From NCBI GenBank assembly GCA_963789495.1, contig CAWBLP010000023.1, positions 62,001-126,000 of the forward strand: a stretch of 64,000 nucleotides of DNA. The letters are read 5' to 3'. Made by a program: the position numbers and the translations under genes. This DNA is from CAWBLP01 sp963789495. GTDB taxonomy: Bacteria > Pseudomonadota > Alphaproteobacteria > Acetobacterales > Acetobacteraceae. A model generated the notes under the pieces. That model was not told the DNA's origin, ran no database searches, and worked only from the letters and a program-made list of their open reading frames with translations. Below are positions 8,978 through 17,702 of the stretch, piece by piece (the first letter of the stretch is position 1; the number at the start of each line of letters is the position of its first letter).

Positions 8978-9475
8978 ATGCAACGCAAGAGTTTCGGCGA
9001 CATGAAATGCCCGATCGCGCGCAGCCTGGAACGGGTCGGCGAGTGGTGGAGCATCCTGATCCTGCGCGACGCATTTCAGGGGAAGACACGCTTCGACCAG
9101 TTCCAGAAGAGCCTGGACATCGCGCCCAACATCCTGACCCGGCGGCTGAACGCGCTGGTCGAGAGCGGGCTGCTGGAACGCCGCAGCTACCAGGAGCGGC
9201 CGCCGCGGTTCGAATACGTACTGACCGAGCGCGGCCGGGACTTCCGGCCCGTGCTGTGGGCGCTGCTGGCCTGGGGCAACAAGCATTTCGCCCCGGAAGG
9301 CGCCAGCGTGGTGGTGGTGGACAGCCAGACCGGGGAGCAGGCCGACCCGGTGCTGGTGGACCGGCGCACCGGCCGCGTGCTGGTCGAACCGGAATTTCGG
9401 TCCGCGCCCGGCCCCGCCGCAGATGAGGCCGCCCGCCAGCGATTCGCCGCCACTCTTGGGAAATCCCTGTCATGA
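8978..9475 (+). CDS. HxlR-family transcriptional regulator
   Basis: 165 residues. Winged helix-turn-helix of the HxlR type: CPIARSLERVGEWWSILILRDAF near the N terminus, then FDQFQKSLDIAPNILTRRLNALVESGLLER as recognition region. A Cys at about residue 11 matches the conserved N-terminal cysteine that several members use to sense electrophiles or oxidants. The C-terminal 50 residues are an extension beyond the core. The stop overlaps the start of the efflux adaptor gene, so it is the first gene of the operon it probably controls through the palindrome at 8943-8961. Confidence 0.92.
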   Translation: MQRKSFGDMKCPIARSLERVGEWWSILILRDAFQGKTRFDQFQKSLDIAPNILTRRLNALVESGLLERRSYQERPPRFEYVLTERGRDFRPVLWALLAWGNKHFAPEGASVVVVDSQTGEQADPVLVDRRTGRVLVEPEFRSAPGPAADEAARQRFAATLGKSLS

Positions 9476-10602
9476 GCGGGCAACTCGCCGAACCGCCGGT
9501 CATCGCACGCGATACCGCGCGGCGACCGCCGGCGCACAGCGCCCGGGGCCGCAAGATCTCCCGCAAGCAGCTCGGCCTGGCCGCGGCGCTGCTGCTGGGT
9601 GGCGCCGGTGCCGCCTGGTACGGTCATCACTGGTGGACCGTGGGGCGGTTCATCGAGACCACCGATGACGCCTATGTCGGCGGCAATGTGACTGTGATCG
9701 CCCCGCAGGTTTCCGGGTTCATCGCCAGGGTCGCGGTCACCGACAACCAGCGGGTGCAGGCCGGCGGTCTGCTGGTGAAGCTGGACGACCGGGACTATCG
9801 CGCCGCCCTGGCCAAGGCCGCGGCGGCGGTGGATGGCAGGCGGGCTGCGCTCGCCAACCTCGACGCCGATCGCCGGCTGCAACTGGCGGTCATCGCCGAG
9901 GCCCGAGCCGGCATCGGCGCCGCCACCGCCGAAGTGGTGCGGGCGCGCTACGACGTCGTCCGCTACCGGGTTCTGGCAAGCGACCGGGCGGCGTCGGAGC
10001 AGCGCTTGCAGCAGGCCAACGCGGATTACCAGAAGGCACTGGCGGCCGACGACCGGTCGCACGCGGCGGTGGAGGCCGCCGAACGCCGGCTGGATGTGAT
10101 TGCCACGCAGCGCCAGCAGGCCGAGGCCGCATTGGCCGCCGCGATCGCCGACCGTGACACCGCGCAACTCAACGTCGACCATACCGAATTGCGGGCGCCG
10201 ATCGATGGTATCGTCGGCAATCGCAGCGCCCGCGCCGGCGCCTATGCCACGGTCGGGGCGCAGCTGGTCTCGCTGGTGCCGGCGCACGGGCTGTGGGTTG
10301 AGGCGAACTTCAAGGAGAACCAGCTCGCCCGCCTGCATCCCGGGCTGGCCGCGACGGTCGCGGCCGACGTACTGCCAGACCAGGTGCTGCACGGCCATGT
10401 CGCGAGCCTGGCACCCGCCACCGGCGCCGTGTTCAGCGTGCTGCCGCCCGAGAATGCCACCGGCAATTTCACAAAGATCGTGCAGCGTGTGCCGGTGCGC
10501 ATCCTGCTGGACGGCGACGCCGCGTCGCTCGGCCTGCTGCGCCCGGGCCTGTCCGTCACCGTCTCGGTCGATGAGCGCCCCCGCCCGGCCAGCACCCGAT
10601 GA
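9472..10602 (+). CDS. emrA: HlyD/EmrA-type membrane fusion protein
   Basis: 376 residues. One N-terminal membrane helix (about 32-52) is followed by a biotinyl-lipoyl-like domain (TTDDAYVGGNVTVIAPQVSG), a long alpha-helical hairpin rich in Ala, and a beta-barrel (LRAPIDGIVGNRSARAGAY). It links the inner-membrane pump to the outer membrane in drug or toxin export. It overlaps hxlR and the next gene by ATGA, indicating coupled translation. Confidence 0.92.
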   Translation: MSGQLAEPPVIARDTARRPPAHSARGRKISRKQLGLAAALLLGGAGAAWYGHHWWTVGRFIETTDDAYVGGNVTVIAPQVSGFIARVAVTDNQRVQAGGLLVKLDDRDYRAALAKAAAAVDGRRAALANLDADRRLQLAVIAEARAGIGAATAEVVRARYDVVRYRVLASDRAASEQRLQQANADYQKALAADDRSHAAVEAAERRLDVIATQRQQAEAALAAAIADRDTAQLNVDHTELRAPIDGIVGNRSARAGAYATVGAQLVSLVPAHGLWVEANFKENQLARLHPGLAATVAADVLPDQVLHGHVASLAPATGAVFSVLPPENATGNFTKIVQRVPVRILLDGDAASLGLLRPGLSVTVSVDERPRPASTR

Positions 10603-12200
10603 GCACGACCACGGCCGACTTCGCCGCGCGCCCCGCTGTGCTGCCCAGCGAGCTGCCGACGGCGACCAGGGTGGTTGCATTCGCAACCATGTGCATCGGC
10701 TTCTTCATCGCCCTGTTGGATATCCAGATCGTCTCGGCGTCGCTCGGCGATATCGGGGGCGGCCTGTCGGCCGGCGCGGATGAAACCGCCTGGGTGCAGA
10801 CCAGCTACCTGATCGCCGAGATCGTCGTCATTCCGCTGTCCGGCTGGCTGTCGCGGGTGATGTCCACGCGCTGGCTGTTCTGCTTCTCGGCGGTCGGGTT
10901 CACCATCACCAGCCTGCTCTGCGGCTGGGCCTGGAACATCCAGAGCATGATCGTTTTTCGGGCGCTGCAGGGCTTCCTCGGCGGCTCGATGATCCCGACC
11001 GTGTTCACCACCGCCTTCATCTATTTCAACGCGCAGCAGCGGGTAATCGCCGCCGCCACGATCGGCTGCATCGCCTCGCTTGCCCCGACCCTGGGCCCCA
11101 CCGTCGGCGGCTGGATCACCGACAACTATTCCTGGCACTGGCTGTTCTTCGTCAATCTGGTGCCCGGAATCTTCGTCGCCGTGGTGGTGCCGCTGCTGGT
11201 GCGCATCGACCGCCCCAATCTGTCGCTGCTGCACGGCGCGGATTACCTCGGCATGGCGCTGATGGCGGTGTTCCTGGGCTGCCTGGAATACACGCTGGAG
11301 GAAGGGCCGCGCTGGGACTGGTTCGGCGACGATACCATTCGCCTCACTGCCTGGCTGTCCGGCCTGGCCGGCATTGCCTTCATCTGGCGCAGCCTGAGCT
11401 TCAGCCAGCCGATCGTCGATCTGCGCGCCCTGCAAAGCCGCAACTTCGCGCTGGGCTGCTTCTTCTCCTTCATCACCGGCATCGGCATCTTCGCCACCAT
11501 CTATCTGACGCCGCTGTTCCTGGGCCGGGTGCGCGGGTTCAGCGCCTTGCAGATCGGCCTGGCGGTGTTCTCCACCGGCCTGTTCCAGGTCGCCGCCATC
11601 CCATTCTACACCCTGCTCGCCCGCCGCGTGGACCTGCGCTGGCTGATGATGTTCGGCATGGGCTGTTTCGCCATCAGCATGTGGAACTTCACCCCGATCA
11701 CGCATGACTGGGGCTGGCGCGAATTGCTGCTGCCGCAGGCGTTCCGTGGCTTTTCGCAGCAATTCGCCGTCGCGCCGACCGTGTCGCTGACCCTGGGCGG
11801 GCTGGCACCGGAACGACTGAAGCTTGCCTCCGGCCTGTTCAACCTGATGCGCAATCTTGGTGGTGCGATCGGCATCGCCGCCTGCGGCACGATCCTGAAC
11901 GACCGCACCAACCTGCATTTCCAGCGGCTGGCGGAGCATCTCACCAGCAGCAATCCGGCGATGCTGCATCTGGTGCACAGCGTCGCCGCGACCCGGACCG
12001 CGGCCCTGGGCGGCGACGCCGTGCATGGCCAGGCCGCCGCCTATCGCATGCTTTGGTCGCTGACGCTGCGCGAGGCGCAGACGCAGACCTACGCCGATGC
12101 CTTCCTCGTCATCGCACTCTGCTTCGTGGTCGCGACCGTGATGGTGCCGCTGCTGCGCAAAGCCGGCGCGCCGGCTGCCCCCTCGGCGGATGCCCACTGA
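10599..12200 (+). CDS. emrB: EmrB/QacA-type drug efflux permease (DHA2 MFS)
   Basis: 533 residues with about fourteen membrane segments, typical of DHA2 proton-driven exporters. The N-terminal FFIALLDIQIVSASLGDIGGGL segment and the PTLGPTVGGWITDNYSW motif C region are characteristic. With the EmrA-like adaptor it would form a tripartite pump; the outer-membrane channel is not encoded here. The substrate is unknown, but HxlR control suggests an electrophile or aromatic compound. Confidence 0.93.
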   Translation: MSTTTADFAARPAVLPSELPTATRVVAFATMCIGFFIALLDIQIVSASLGDIGGGLSAGADETAWVQTSYLIAEIVVIPLSGWLSRVMSTRWLFCFSAVGFTITSLLCGWAWNIQSMIVFRALQGFLGGSMIPTVFTTAFIYFNAQQRVIAAATIGCIASLAPTLGPTVGGWITDNYSWHWLFFVNLVPGIFVAVVVPLLVRIDRPNLSLLHGADYLGMALMAVFLGCLEYTLEEGPRWDWFGDDTIRLTAWLSGLAGIAFIWRSLSFSQPIVDLRALQSRNFALGCFFSFITGIGIFATIYLTPLFLGRVRGFSALQIGLAVFSTGLFQVAAIPFYTLLARRVDLRWLMMFGMGCFAISMWNFTPITHDWGWRELLLPQAFRGFSQQFAVAPTVSLTLGGLAPERLKLASGLFNLMRNLGGAIGIAACGTILNDRTNLHFQRLAEHLTSSNPAMLHLVHSVAATRTAALGGDAVHGQAAAYRMLWSLTLREAQTQTYADAFLVIALCFVVATVMVPLLRKAGAPAAPSADAH

Positions 12201-12237
12201 GCCTGGATCGAAACGACCTACCCTACGGAGACGAAAC

Positions 12238-13026
12238 ATGTCAGCCAGCAGAAAGACGACGGCCTTGGTGACCGGGGCTTCCTCGGGGATCGGCGCCACC
12301 TATGCCGATCGCCTCGCGCATCGCGGCCACGACCTGGTGCTGGTGGCACGCGACCAGCAAAGGCTCGATGCGCTGGCGACCCGCCTGCGCGACGAGACCG
12401 GCGTCGCGATCGAGGTGCTGCCCGCCGATCTGACGGCGCCCGCCGATCTCGCACGGATCGAGGATCGCCTGCGGCAGGACGCGCGGATCGGGCTGCTGGT
12501 CAACAACGCCGGGGCCGCCGCGGGGGGTGGTTTTGCCACGCCCGACCTGGACGCGCTGGAACGGCTGATCCAATTGAATGTAACCGCCGTGATGCGGCTG
12601 ACCGGGGCGGTGGTGCCGCGGCTGCTGGCGCAGGGCGACGGTGCCATCATCAACATCGCCTCCGTGCTGGCGGTCGCGCCGGAGGTGATGCCCGGCATCT
12701 ATCCCGCCACCAAGGCGTTCGTGCTGACCTTCTCGCAGGCGCTGCAGGCGGAGCTGGGGCCGCGCGGTCTCTATGTGCAGGCCGTGCTGCCCGCTGCAAC
12801 GCGCACCGAGATCTGGCAGCGTTCCGGCCTCGATGTGAATGTGATTCCCGGCGTGATGGATGTCGGCGAGCTGGTGGACGCGGCGCTGATCGGCTTCGAC
12901 CGGCGCGAGACGATCACCATTCCGCCTTTGCCGGATGTCGCGCAGTGGGATGCGTTTGCCGCGGCGCGTCAGGCGATGCTGCCGAATTTCCGCCAGGAGC
13001 ATTCCGCCGCGCGGTACCGCGCCTGA
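12238..13026 (+). CDS. SDR-family NAD(P)-dependent oxidoreductase
   Basis: 262 residues from the ATG preceded by GGAGACGAAAC; a longer frame from 12190 would overlap emrB. Classical short-chain dehydrogenase: cofactor motif TGASSGIG (12-19), NNAG in the middle, and catalytic Tyr-x-x-x-Lys in YPATK. It follows the efflux genes by 37 bp on the same strand and may detoxify the same compounds by carbonyl reduction, which is inference. Substrate is unknown. Confidence 0.88.
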   Translation: MSASRKTTALVTGASSGIGATYADRLAHRGHDLVLVARDQQRLDALATRLRDETGVAIEVLPADLTAPADLARIEDRLRQDARIGLLVNNAGAAAGGGFATPDLDALERLIQLNVTAVMRLTGAVVPRLLAQGDGAIINIASVLAVAPEVMPGIYPATKAFVLTFSQALQAELGPRGLYVQAVLPAATRTEIWQRSGLDVNVIPGVMDVGELVDAALIGFDRRETITIPPLPDVAQWDAFAAARQAMLPNFRQEHSAARYRA

Positions 13027-13047
13027 CGCAGCACGAAGGAAACAGCG

Positions 13048-13983
13048 ATGCGTATTCTGGTGGTCGGCGCCGGCGCGATCGGCGGCTATTTCGGTGGCAG
13101 GCTGTTGCAGGCCGGGCGCGATGTCACGTTTCTGGTGCGGCCAGGACGGGCCGGACAGCTCGCACGCACCGGTCTGTCGATCCGCAGTCCGCGCGGCGAC
13201 GTCGATTTGGCCGCGCCGACTGTTCTGGCGGAGCAGCTCGACCGGAAATTCGATCTGGTCCTATTGAGCTGCAAAGCCTACGACCTGGCCGGTGCGATGG
13301 ACTCCTTCGCGCCGGCAGTCGGACCGCAGACGTCGATTCTGCCGCTGCTGAACGGGATGCGGCATCTCGATCTGCTGGAGCAGCGCTTCGGCGCCGACGC
13401 TGTGCTGGGTGGGCAATGTCTGATCTCGGCAACGCTCGATGCGGAGGGGCGGGTGTTGCACCTGGCCGATGCGCACAGCCTGTCCTTCGGCGCGCGTGGT
13501 CAGCCGGTTACGGACCGGGTCGCCGCGATCGCCGCGGTCTTGTCCGGCAGCGGGTTCGATGCGCAGGCGAGTGACGTGATCCTGCAGGAGATGTGGGAGA
13601 AGTTCGTGTTCATCGCGACCGCTGCCGGCATCACCTGCCTGATGCGCGCGACGATTGGCGATGTCGTGGCCGCCGGCGGCGCCGGCCTCGCCGCGGCATT
13701 GCTGGACGAATGCGCGACGATCGCGGCCGCACAGGGATTCCGGCCGCGGGATGCGGCGTTGCAACGCGGCCGGACGATGTTCACCCAGCCAGGGTCGGGA
13801 CTGACCGCCTCGATGCTGCGGGATGTGGAGCGCCACGCGCCGACCGAAGTGGACCACGTGCTAGGGGATCTGCTGCGTCGCCGGGCCGGCTCCGGCGATG
13901 CGCCCGGCCTGCTGGATATCGCTTGCACCCATCTCCGCGCTTACGAATCCAGGCGGCGTCGGGAGCAGCCGGCGCCTGGATAG
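13048..13983 (+). CDS. Ketopantoate reductase-family protein (PanE/ApbA)
   Basis: 311 residues. Rossmann start ILVVGAGAIGGYFGGRLLQAG, then KAYDLAGA with the conserved Lys and the C-terminal ApbA domain (EMWEKFVFIATAAGITCLMRATIGD). True PanE reduces 2-dehydropantoate to pantoate with NADPH in coenzyme A synthesis. Several paralogues of other function share this fold, so the exact substrate is uncertain. It sits 21 bp after the SDR gene, probably in one transcript. Confidence 0.82.
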   Translation: MRILVVGAGAIGGYFGGRLLQAGRDVTFLVRPGRAGQLARTGLSIRSPRGDVDLAAPTVLAEQLDRKFDLVLLSCKAYDLAGAMDSFAPAVGPQTSILPLLNGMRHLDLLEQRFGADAVLGGQCLISATLDAEGRVLHLADAHSLSFGARGQPVTDRVAAIAAVLSGSGFDAQASDVILQEMWEKFVFIATAAGITCLMRATIGDVVAAGGAGLAAALLDECATIAAAQGFRPRDAALQRGRTMFTQPGSGLTASMLRDVERHAPTEVDHVLGDLLRRRAGSGDAPGLLDIACTHLRAYESRRRREQPAPG

Positions 13984-14012
13984 CGGCAAGCGTCGGAGCA
14001 AAACCCCGAGTC

Positions 14013-15035
14013 TCACCCCAGCGCGGCTGCGGCGTCTTCGAAGGCCTGCAATCCCTCCATCACCACCGCGCGGGGCAGGTCGCGGGTGATGAACACCAGG
14101 CGGCTGGTGCGCGGGTCGCCCTCCGGCCAGTCCGCCAGCAGGCTTGGCGGATGCACCAGATGCTGCATGGCATGGATCACCACCGGACGGTCCTGCCCGA
14201 CCAGGTTCAGGACCCCCTTCACCCGCAACAGGCTTTCGCCTTGTGTGGCAATCAGCATTTCCAGCCAGGTACCAAATCCCTGCCAGTGCAGCGGCCGATC
14301 GAAAGTCACGCAGAACGCTCGGATATGTGCGTCATGCCGATTGGTATCGTGATGATGGTGATGATCCTCCGACGCGGCATCGGCGAACGCCTCTGCATCC
14401 AGCCATCGCCTCACATCCGGGATTTTGCGGTCCGGATCGAACAGGCCGGCATGCAGGATGGCGTCCGGATCGATCACACCCGACCGGGATTCGATCACCG
14501 GAGTGCCGGGGTTCAGCCGGTGCAGCCGCTCGCGCAGGTCGACAGTCTCGGCCAGATCGGTCTTGCTGAGCACGATCCGGTCCGCCACCGCCACCTGGCG
14601 CACCGCCTCGGGCTGCGCATTTAGGGTCGCCGCGCCGTTCACCGCATCGACCACGGTGACGATCCCGTCCAGCCTATAGGCGCTGGCCGCCACAGTGTCG
14701 CTCATGAGCGTCGCCAGGATCGGCGCGGGATCGGCCAGGCCGGTGGTCTCAATCACCACCCGGCGGATCTCGTCCCGCCGCGCCCGCGGCAGCATGTCGC
14801 GCAGCGCCCGCGCCAGGTCGCCGCGCACCGTGCAGCACAGGCACCCGGCATTCAGCAGCACGGTGTTCTCGTCGAGCTTCTCCACCAGCAGGTGGTCCAG
14901 TCCGATTTCGCCGAACTCGTTCACCAGCACCGCGGTATTGGCGAACGCGGGCTGCTTCAGCAGGTGGTTCAGCAGCGTGGTCTTGCCGGCGCCCAGGAAG
15001 CCCGTCAGCACCGTGATCGGCGTGGTCTCAGCCAT
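14013..15035 (-). CDS. CobW/COG0523-type zinc-chaperone GTPase
   Basis: 340 residues from the ATG in the MAETTPITVLTGFLGAGKTT context. Walker A GFLGAGKTT (12-20), the metal motif CLCC (65-68), the GTPase Asp in TTGLADPAP, SKTDLA for guanine, and a His-rich stretch (DHHHHHD) before the C-terminal CobW_C domain. Family knowledge: these GTPases deliver zinc to client enzymes during zinc shortage. The gene overlaps the end of hisI by 8 bp and faces away from zur, which supports a zinc rather than cobalt role. Confidence 0.9.
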   Translation of the reverse strand: MAETTPITVLTGFLGAGKTTLLNHLLKQPAFANTAVLVNEFGEIGLDHLLVEKLDENTVLLNAGCLCCTVRGDLARALRDMLPRARRDEIRRVVIETTGLADPAPILATLMSDTVAASAYRLDGIVTVVDAVNGAATLNAQPEAVRQVAVADRIVLSKTDLAETVDLRERLHRLNPGTPVIESRSGVIDPDAILHAGLFDPDRKIPDVRRWLDAEAFADAASEDHHHHHDTNRHDAHIRAFCVTFDRPLHWQGFGTWLEMLIATQGESLLRVKGVLNLVGQDRPVVIHAMQHLVHPPSLLADWPEGDPRTSRLVFITRDLPRAVVMEGLQAFEDAAAALG

Positions 15036-15447
15036 GCGCATGGCCGCCATACAGCGCCTCGGGCGAGACCAGCGGCGCGGCGGTCTCCACCAGCGCGCCA
15101 TCCCGGGCCGCGCGGTAGAAGCAGTTGCGACGACCGGTGTGGCAGGCCACGCCCTGCTGATCCACCAGCAGCAGCAGGGTGTCGCCGTCGCAATCGACCC
15201 GCAGCTCCTTCAAATGCTGCAGCTGGCCGGAGCTCTCGCCCTTGCGCCACAGCGCGTTGCGGCTGCGGCTGAAATAGCAGACCCGGCCGGTGGCGAGCGT
15301 CTCCGCCACCGCATCGCGGTTCATCCAGGCCATCATTAGCACCTCGCCGGTGTCGTGCTGCTGCGCGATGGCCGGCACCAGGCCGTTGGCATCGAAGCGG
15401 ATGGCGGCGAGCACAGGGGCCGCGCCCTGCATGGCATCTTGGGTCAT
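15028..15447 (-). CDS. hisI: Phosphoribosyl-AMP cyclohydrolase
   Basis: 139 residues, single-domain HisI without the HisE fusion. It opens the adenine ring of phosphoribosyl-AMP in histidine synthesis and needs zinc. Seen: MMAWMNRDAVAETLATGRVCYFSRSRNALWRKGE, the DCDGDT acid cluster and the CHTGRRNCFY cysteines that bind zinc. The start MTQDAM at 15447 lies 46 bp from the divergent zur start; a later ATG at 15432 is possible. No other his genes are nearby. Confidence 0.93.
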   Translation of the reverse strand: MTQDAMQGAAPVLAAIRFDANGLVPAIAQQHDTGEVLMMAWMNRDAVAETLATGRVCYFSRSRNALWRKGESSGQLQHLKELRVDCDGDTLLLLVDQQGVACHTGRRNCFYRAARDGALVETAAPLVSPEALYGGHAHG

Positions 15448-15493
15448 GAATGCTATCTTGGGATCAGCCTGCCGCGCCGCAAAGGAGAGTTGG

Positions 15494-15973
15494 ATGGAGT
15501 TTTCGGCCCGCACCGAAGCCTTGCTGGATCGGGCCGGCGCCATCTGCGAGGGCCGCGGCGGCAGGCTGACCGATCTGCGGCGCCAGGTGCTGGGGCTGAT
15601 CCTGGACTCGGGCGCCCCCACCGGCGCGTACGACCTGCTGGACCGGCTGCGCACCACGCGGCACGGCGCGGCGCCTCCCACGGTGTATCGCGCGCTGGAT
15701 TTCCTGCTGGAATACGGTCTGATCCACAAGCTGGAGCGGCTGTCGGCCTTCGTCGGCTGCGTCGGGCATGACGGTGACCACGCCGCGCAGTTCCTGATCT
15801 GCCGCAACTGCGGCAAGGTGACCGAGATCGAGGATCACGGCCTGGCCCATGCCCTGGACGACGCCGCGCGCCGGCTGGGGTTCACCGTGGGCAAGGCGAC
15901 CATCGAGGCCGAAGGGCAATGCGCCGCCTGCGCCGCCCATTCCGAAGCCGAGGAGCACACTTCATGCCATTGA
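15494..15973 (+). CDS. zur: Zinc uptake regulator, Fur family
   Basis: 159 residues from an ATG preceded by AAAGGAGAG. A winged-helix N-terminal half (LTDLRRQVLGLILDSGAPTGAYDLLDRL, then TVYRALDFLLEYGLIHKLE) is followed by a metal domain with two CxxC pairs (CRNC, CAAC) and several His. It resembles Zur more than Fur: CxxC structural zinc and a zinc-gene neighbourhood. It would repress zinc-economy genes when zinc is ample. No clear AT-rich Zur box was recognised in the 46 bp between zur and hisI. Confidence 0.88.
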   Translation: MEFSARTEALLDRAGAICEGRGGRLTDLRRQVLGLILDSGAPTGAYDLLDRLRTTRHGAAPPTVYRALDFLLEYGLIHKLERLSAFVGCVGHDGDHAAQFLICRNCGKVTEIEDHGLAHALDDAARRLGFTVGKATIEAEGQCAACAAHSEAEEHTSCH

Positions 15974-16720
15974 TCACCTCCGCCGAACAGGCCAGAGCGA
16001 ACCGGCGACGCGGCCAGGCGGCGGACGGGGTCACCTTCTGGCACACGCTGTACCTCGGCACGACCCGCTACAACATGGCGCCCGGCACGCCCGATCCGGA
16101 ACCCGGCACGCTGTTCCCGATGGCCTTTCTGGTGGAGCAGGACCCCGGCAGCACCGCCCATGCGCATTACCACCAGGCCGACCAGTTCCAGGTGGTGGTG
16201 GACGGGCGCGCCAGGCTGGGCACGCATGAGGTGGCACCGGTTACCGTGCATTTCGCCGGGGCGTACACCGCCTATGGCCCGATCCGCGCCAGCGAGGACG
16301 GCGTGCATTACTTCACGCTGCGCAACGGCTTCGATCCCGGCGCCCGCTTCATGGAGCGCCGCGAAAACCGCGAGGCTTTGCGCGCCGTGGCGAACCGCCG
16401 GCATCGGGAGGCGGTGGCGGGCCCGGACGACGCGTCACCGCCGCCCGGCGGCCACGCGCTGCTGGACCCCGAGCCGGACGGGCTGGCCGCCTGGCGCTAT
16501 CGGCTCGCGCCCGGCGAGACGCTGACCGGGCCGCCGCCGCAATCCGGCCAGGGCCAGTACCTGGCTGGTGGTCGGTGGCAGCCTGCTGCGGGAGGACGCC
16601 GAATATCCCGCGCTGTCTTGTGCGTTCGCCTTCCCCGACGACGACGCGTTCTCCGGCCGGGCCGGCGCCGAAGGGCTGGACGTGGTGGCGATGCAGTTTC
16701 CCCGCCCGTCTGCCGGATAG
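15964..16720 (+). pseudogene. Cupin-like protein interrupted by one-base frameshift
   Basis: Starts inside the zur tail (overlap 10 bp), so it is probably co-transcribed. The N-terminal part (about 200 residues) has a cupin region with HAHYHQADQFQVVVDG. At about 16561 the frame is lost: reading from 16562 in the next frame gives an orderly end, WLVVGGSLLREDAEYPAL through MQFPRPSAG and a TAG at 16718-16720. One extra base (C at 16561) explains the break. It could be a real mutation or a sequencing error. Metal binding is plausible by fold and context; its reaction is unknown. Confidence 0.75.
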
Positions 16721-16786
16721 ACTTCGTCTGGCGCGATCGGTGGCGGCCGGTTTCATCCGGCCCGCCCATGATTGTCCGCGTTGACG

Positions 16787-17686
16787 CTATGCGGCGACCG
16801 CCTCTGGCACCGCGGTCATGCCGGTGCCCTTGATCGAGGTGCGGCGCAGGTCGCGGACCTCTTTCATGTCGCTGAACCGGCGTGCGCGGTGCATCACCGT
16901 GCGATTGTCCCACATCACCAGGTCGCCCACCCGCCAGACATGGGCATGCACGAACCGCTTTTGCGTCGCGTGTTCGGTCAGGTCGCGGATGAAGGCCCGC
17001 GCTTCCGGCACTGGCCAGCCGACGATGCCGCCGATATGCGACGACAGGTACAGCGACTTCCGCCCGGTCACCGGATGCGTCACGACCAGGCGATGGCGCA
17101 CCGGGCGCAGCTTATCGGCGTTGGCATCGCTCTCGACTTTGAAGCCGAGCTGTTCGCGGGAGAATGTGATGGAATGTTCGCAGACCAGGTCTGCGATTTC
17201 GGCTTTCGTTGCAGCATCCAGCGCATCATACGCGGCGCGCATATCGGCGAATTCCGTGTTGCCGCCTTGTCCCGGCACAACGCGCGCATGCAGCAGCGTA
17301 TAGCCGGCCCCGACGGCTCGGAACGACGCATCGGAGTGCCAGAGCTGGTTGGCCAGCGCGTACATGCGGCGATGATCGTCGCGGGCGCGCAGCCGGTTCT
17401 GGGCATCGAGGTTGGAGATGTCGCCGAGTTCGAGCCGGTCGCCGAAGCGGCGGTCTTCGGGCTTCGCCATCTGGCCGGCCAGCGTCACTTCAAGCTCGCC
17501 GAAATTCTGGCTGAATTCACATTGCTGCTCGTCGGTCAGCGGTTGATCATGGAACACCAGCACCGCGTAGCGATCCATGCCGGCTTCCACGGCTGCGACG
17601 TCGGCGCGCGACAAGGGCTGGCAGATATCCAGGCCGGAGACTTCCCCGACGAAATCCGGATGCAGCGGATTTATGCTGATGGTCAT
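16787..17686 (-). CDS. TfdA/TauD-type Fe(II)/2-oxoglutarate dioxygenase (copy A)
   Basis: 299 residues. The iron facial triad is visible: His-x-Asp in LWHSDASF and a distal His in MWDNRTVMHRARRF, with a following Arg (EVRDLRR) for 2-oxoglutarate. Such enzymes hydroxylate aryloxyacids, taurine or related acids with release of succinate and CO2. Substrate is not evident. It lies 16 bp downstream of copy B on the same strand, so they form an operon and probably arose by tandem duplication. A third relative is at 58499. Confidence 0.9.
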   Translation of the reverse strand: MTISINPLHPDFVGEVSGLDICQPLSRADVAAVEAGMDRYAVLVFHDQPLTDEQQCEFSQNFGELEVTLAGQMAKPEDRRFGDRLELGDISNLDAQNRLRARDDHRRMYALANQLWHSDASFRAVGAGYTLLHARVVPGQGGNTEFADMRAAYDALDAATKAEIADLVCEHSITFSREQLGFKVESDANADKLRPVRHRLVVTHPVTGRKSLYLSSHIGGIVGWPVPEARAFIRDLTEHATQKRFVHAHVWRVGDLVMWDNRTVMHRARRFSDMKEVRDLRRTSIKGTGMTAVPEAVAA

Positions 17687-17702
17687 GGACGTGTTCTCCT
17701 GT

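Noticed and set aside
15447..15494. Zur box between hisI and zur
   Set aside because: No AT-rich dyad of the expected type is clear.
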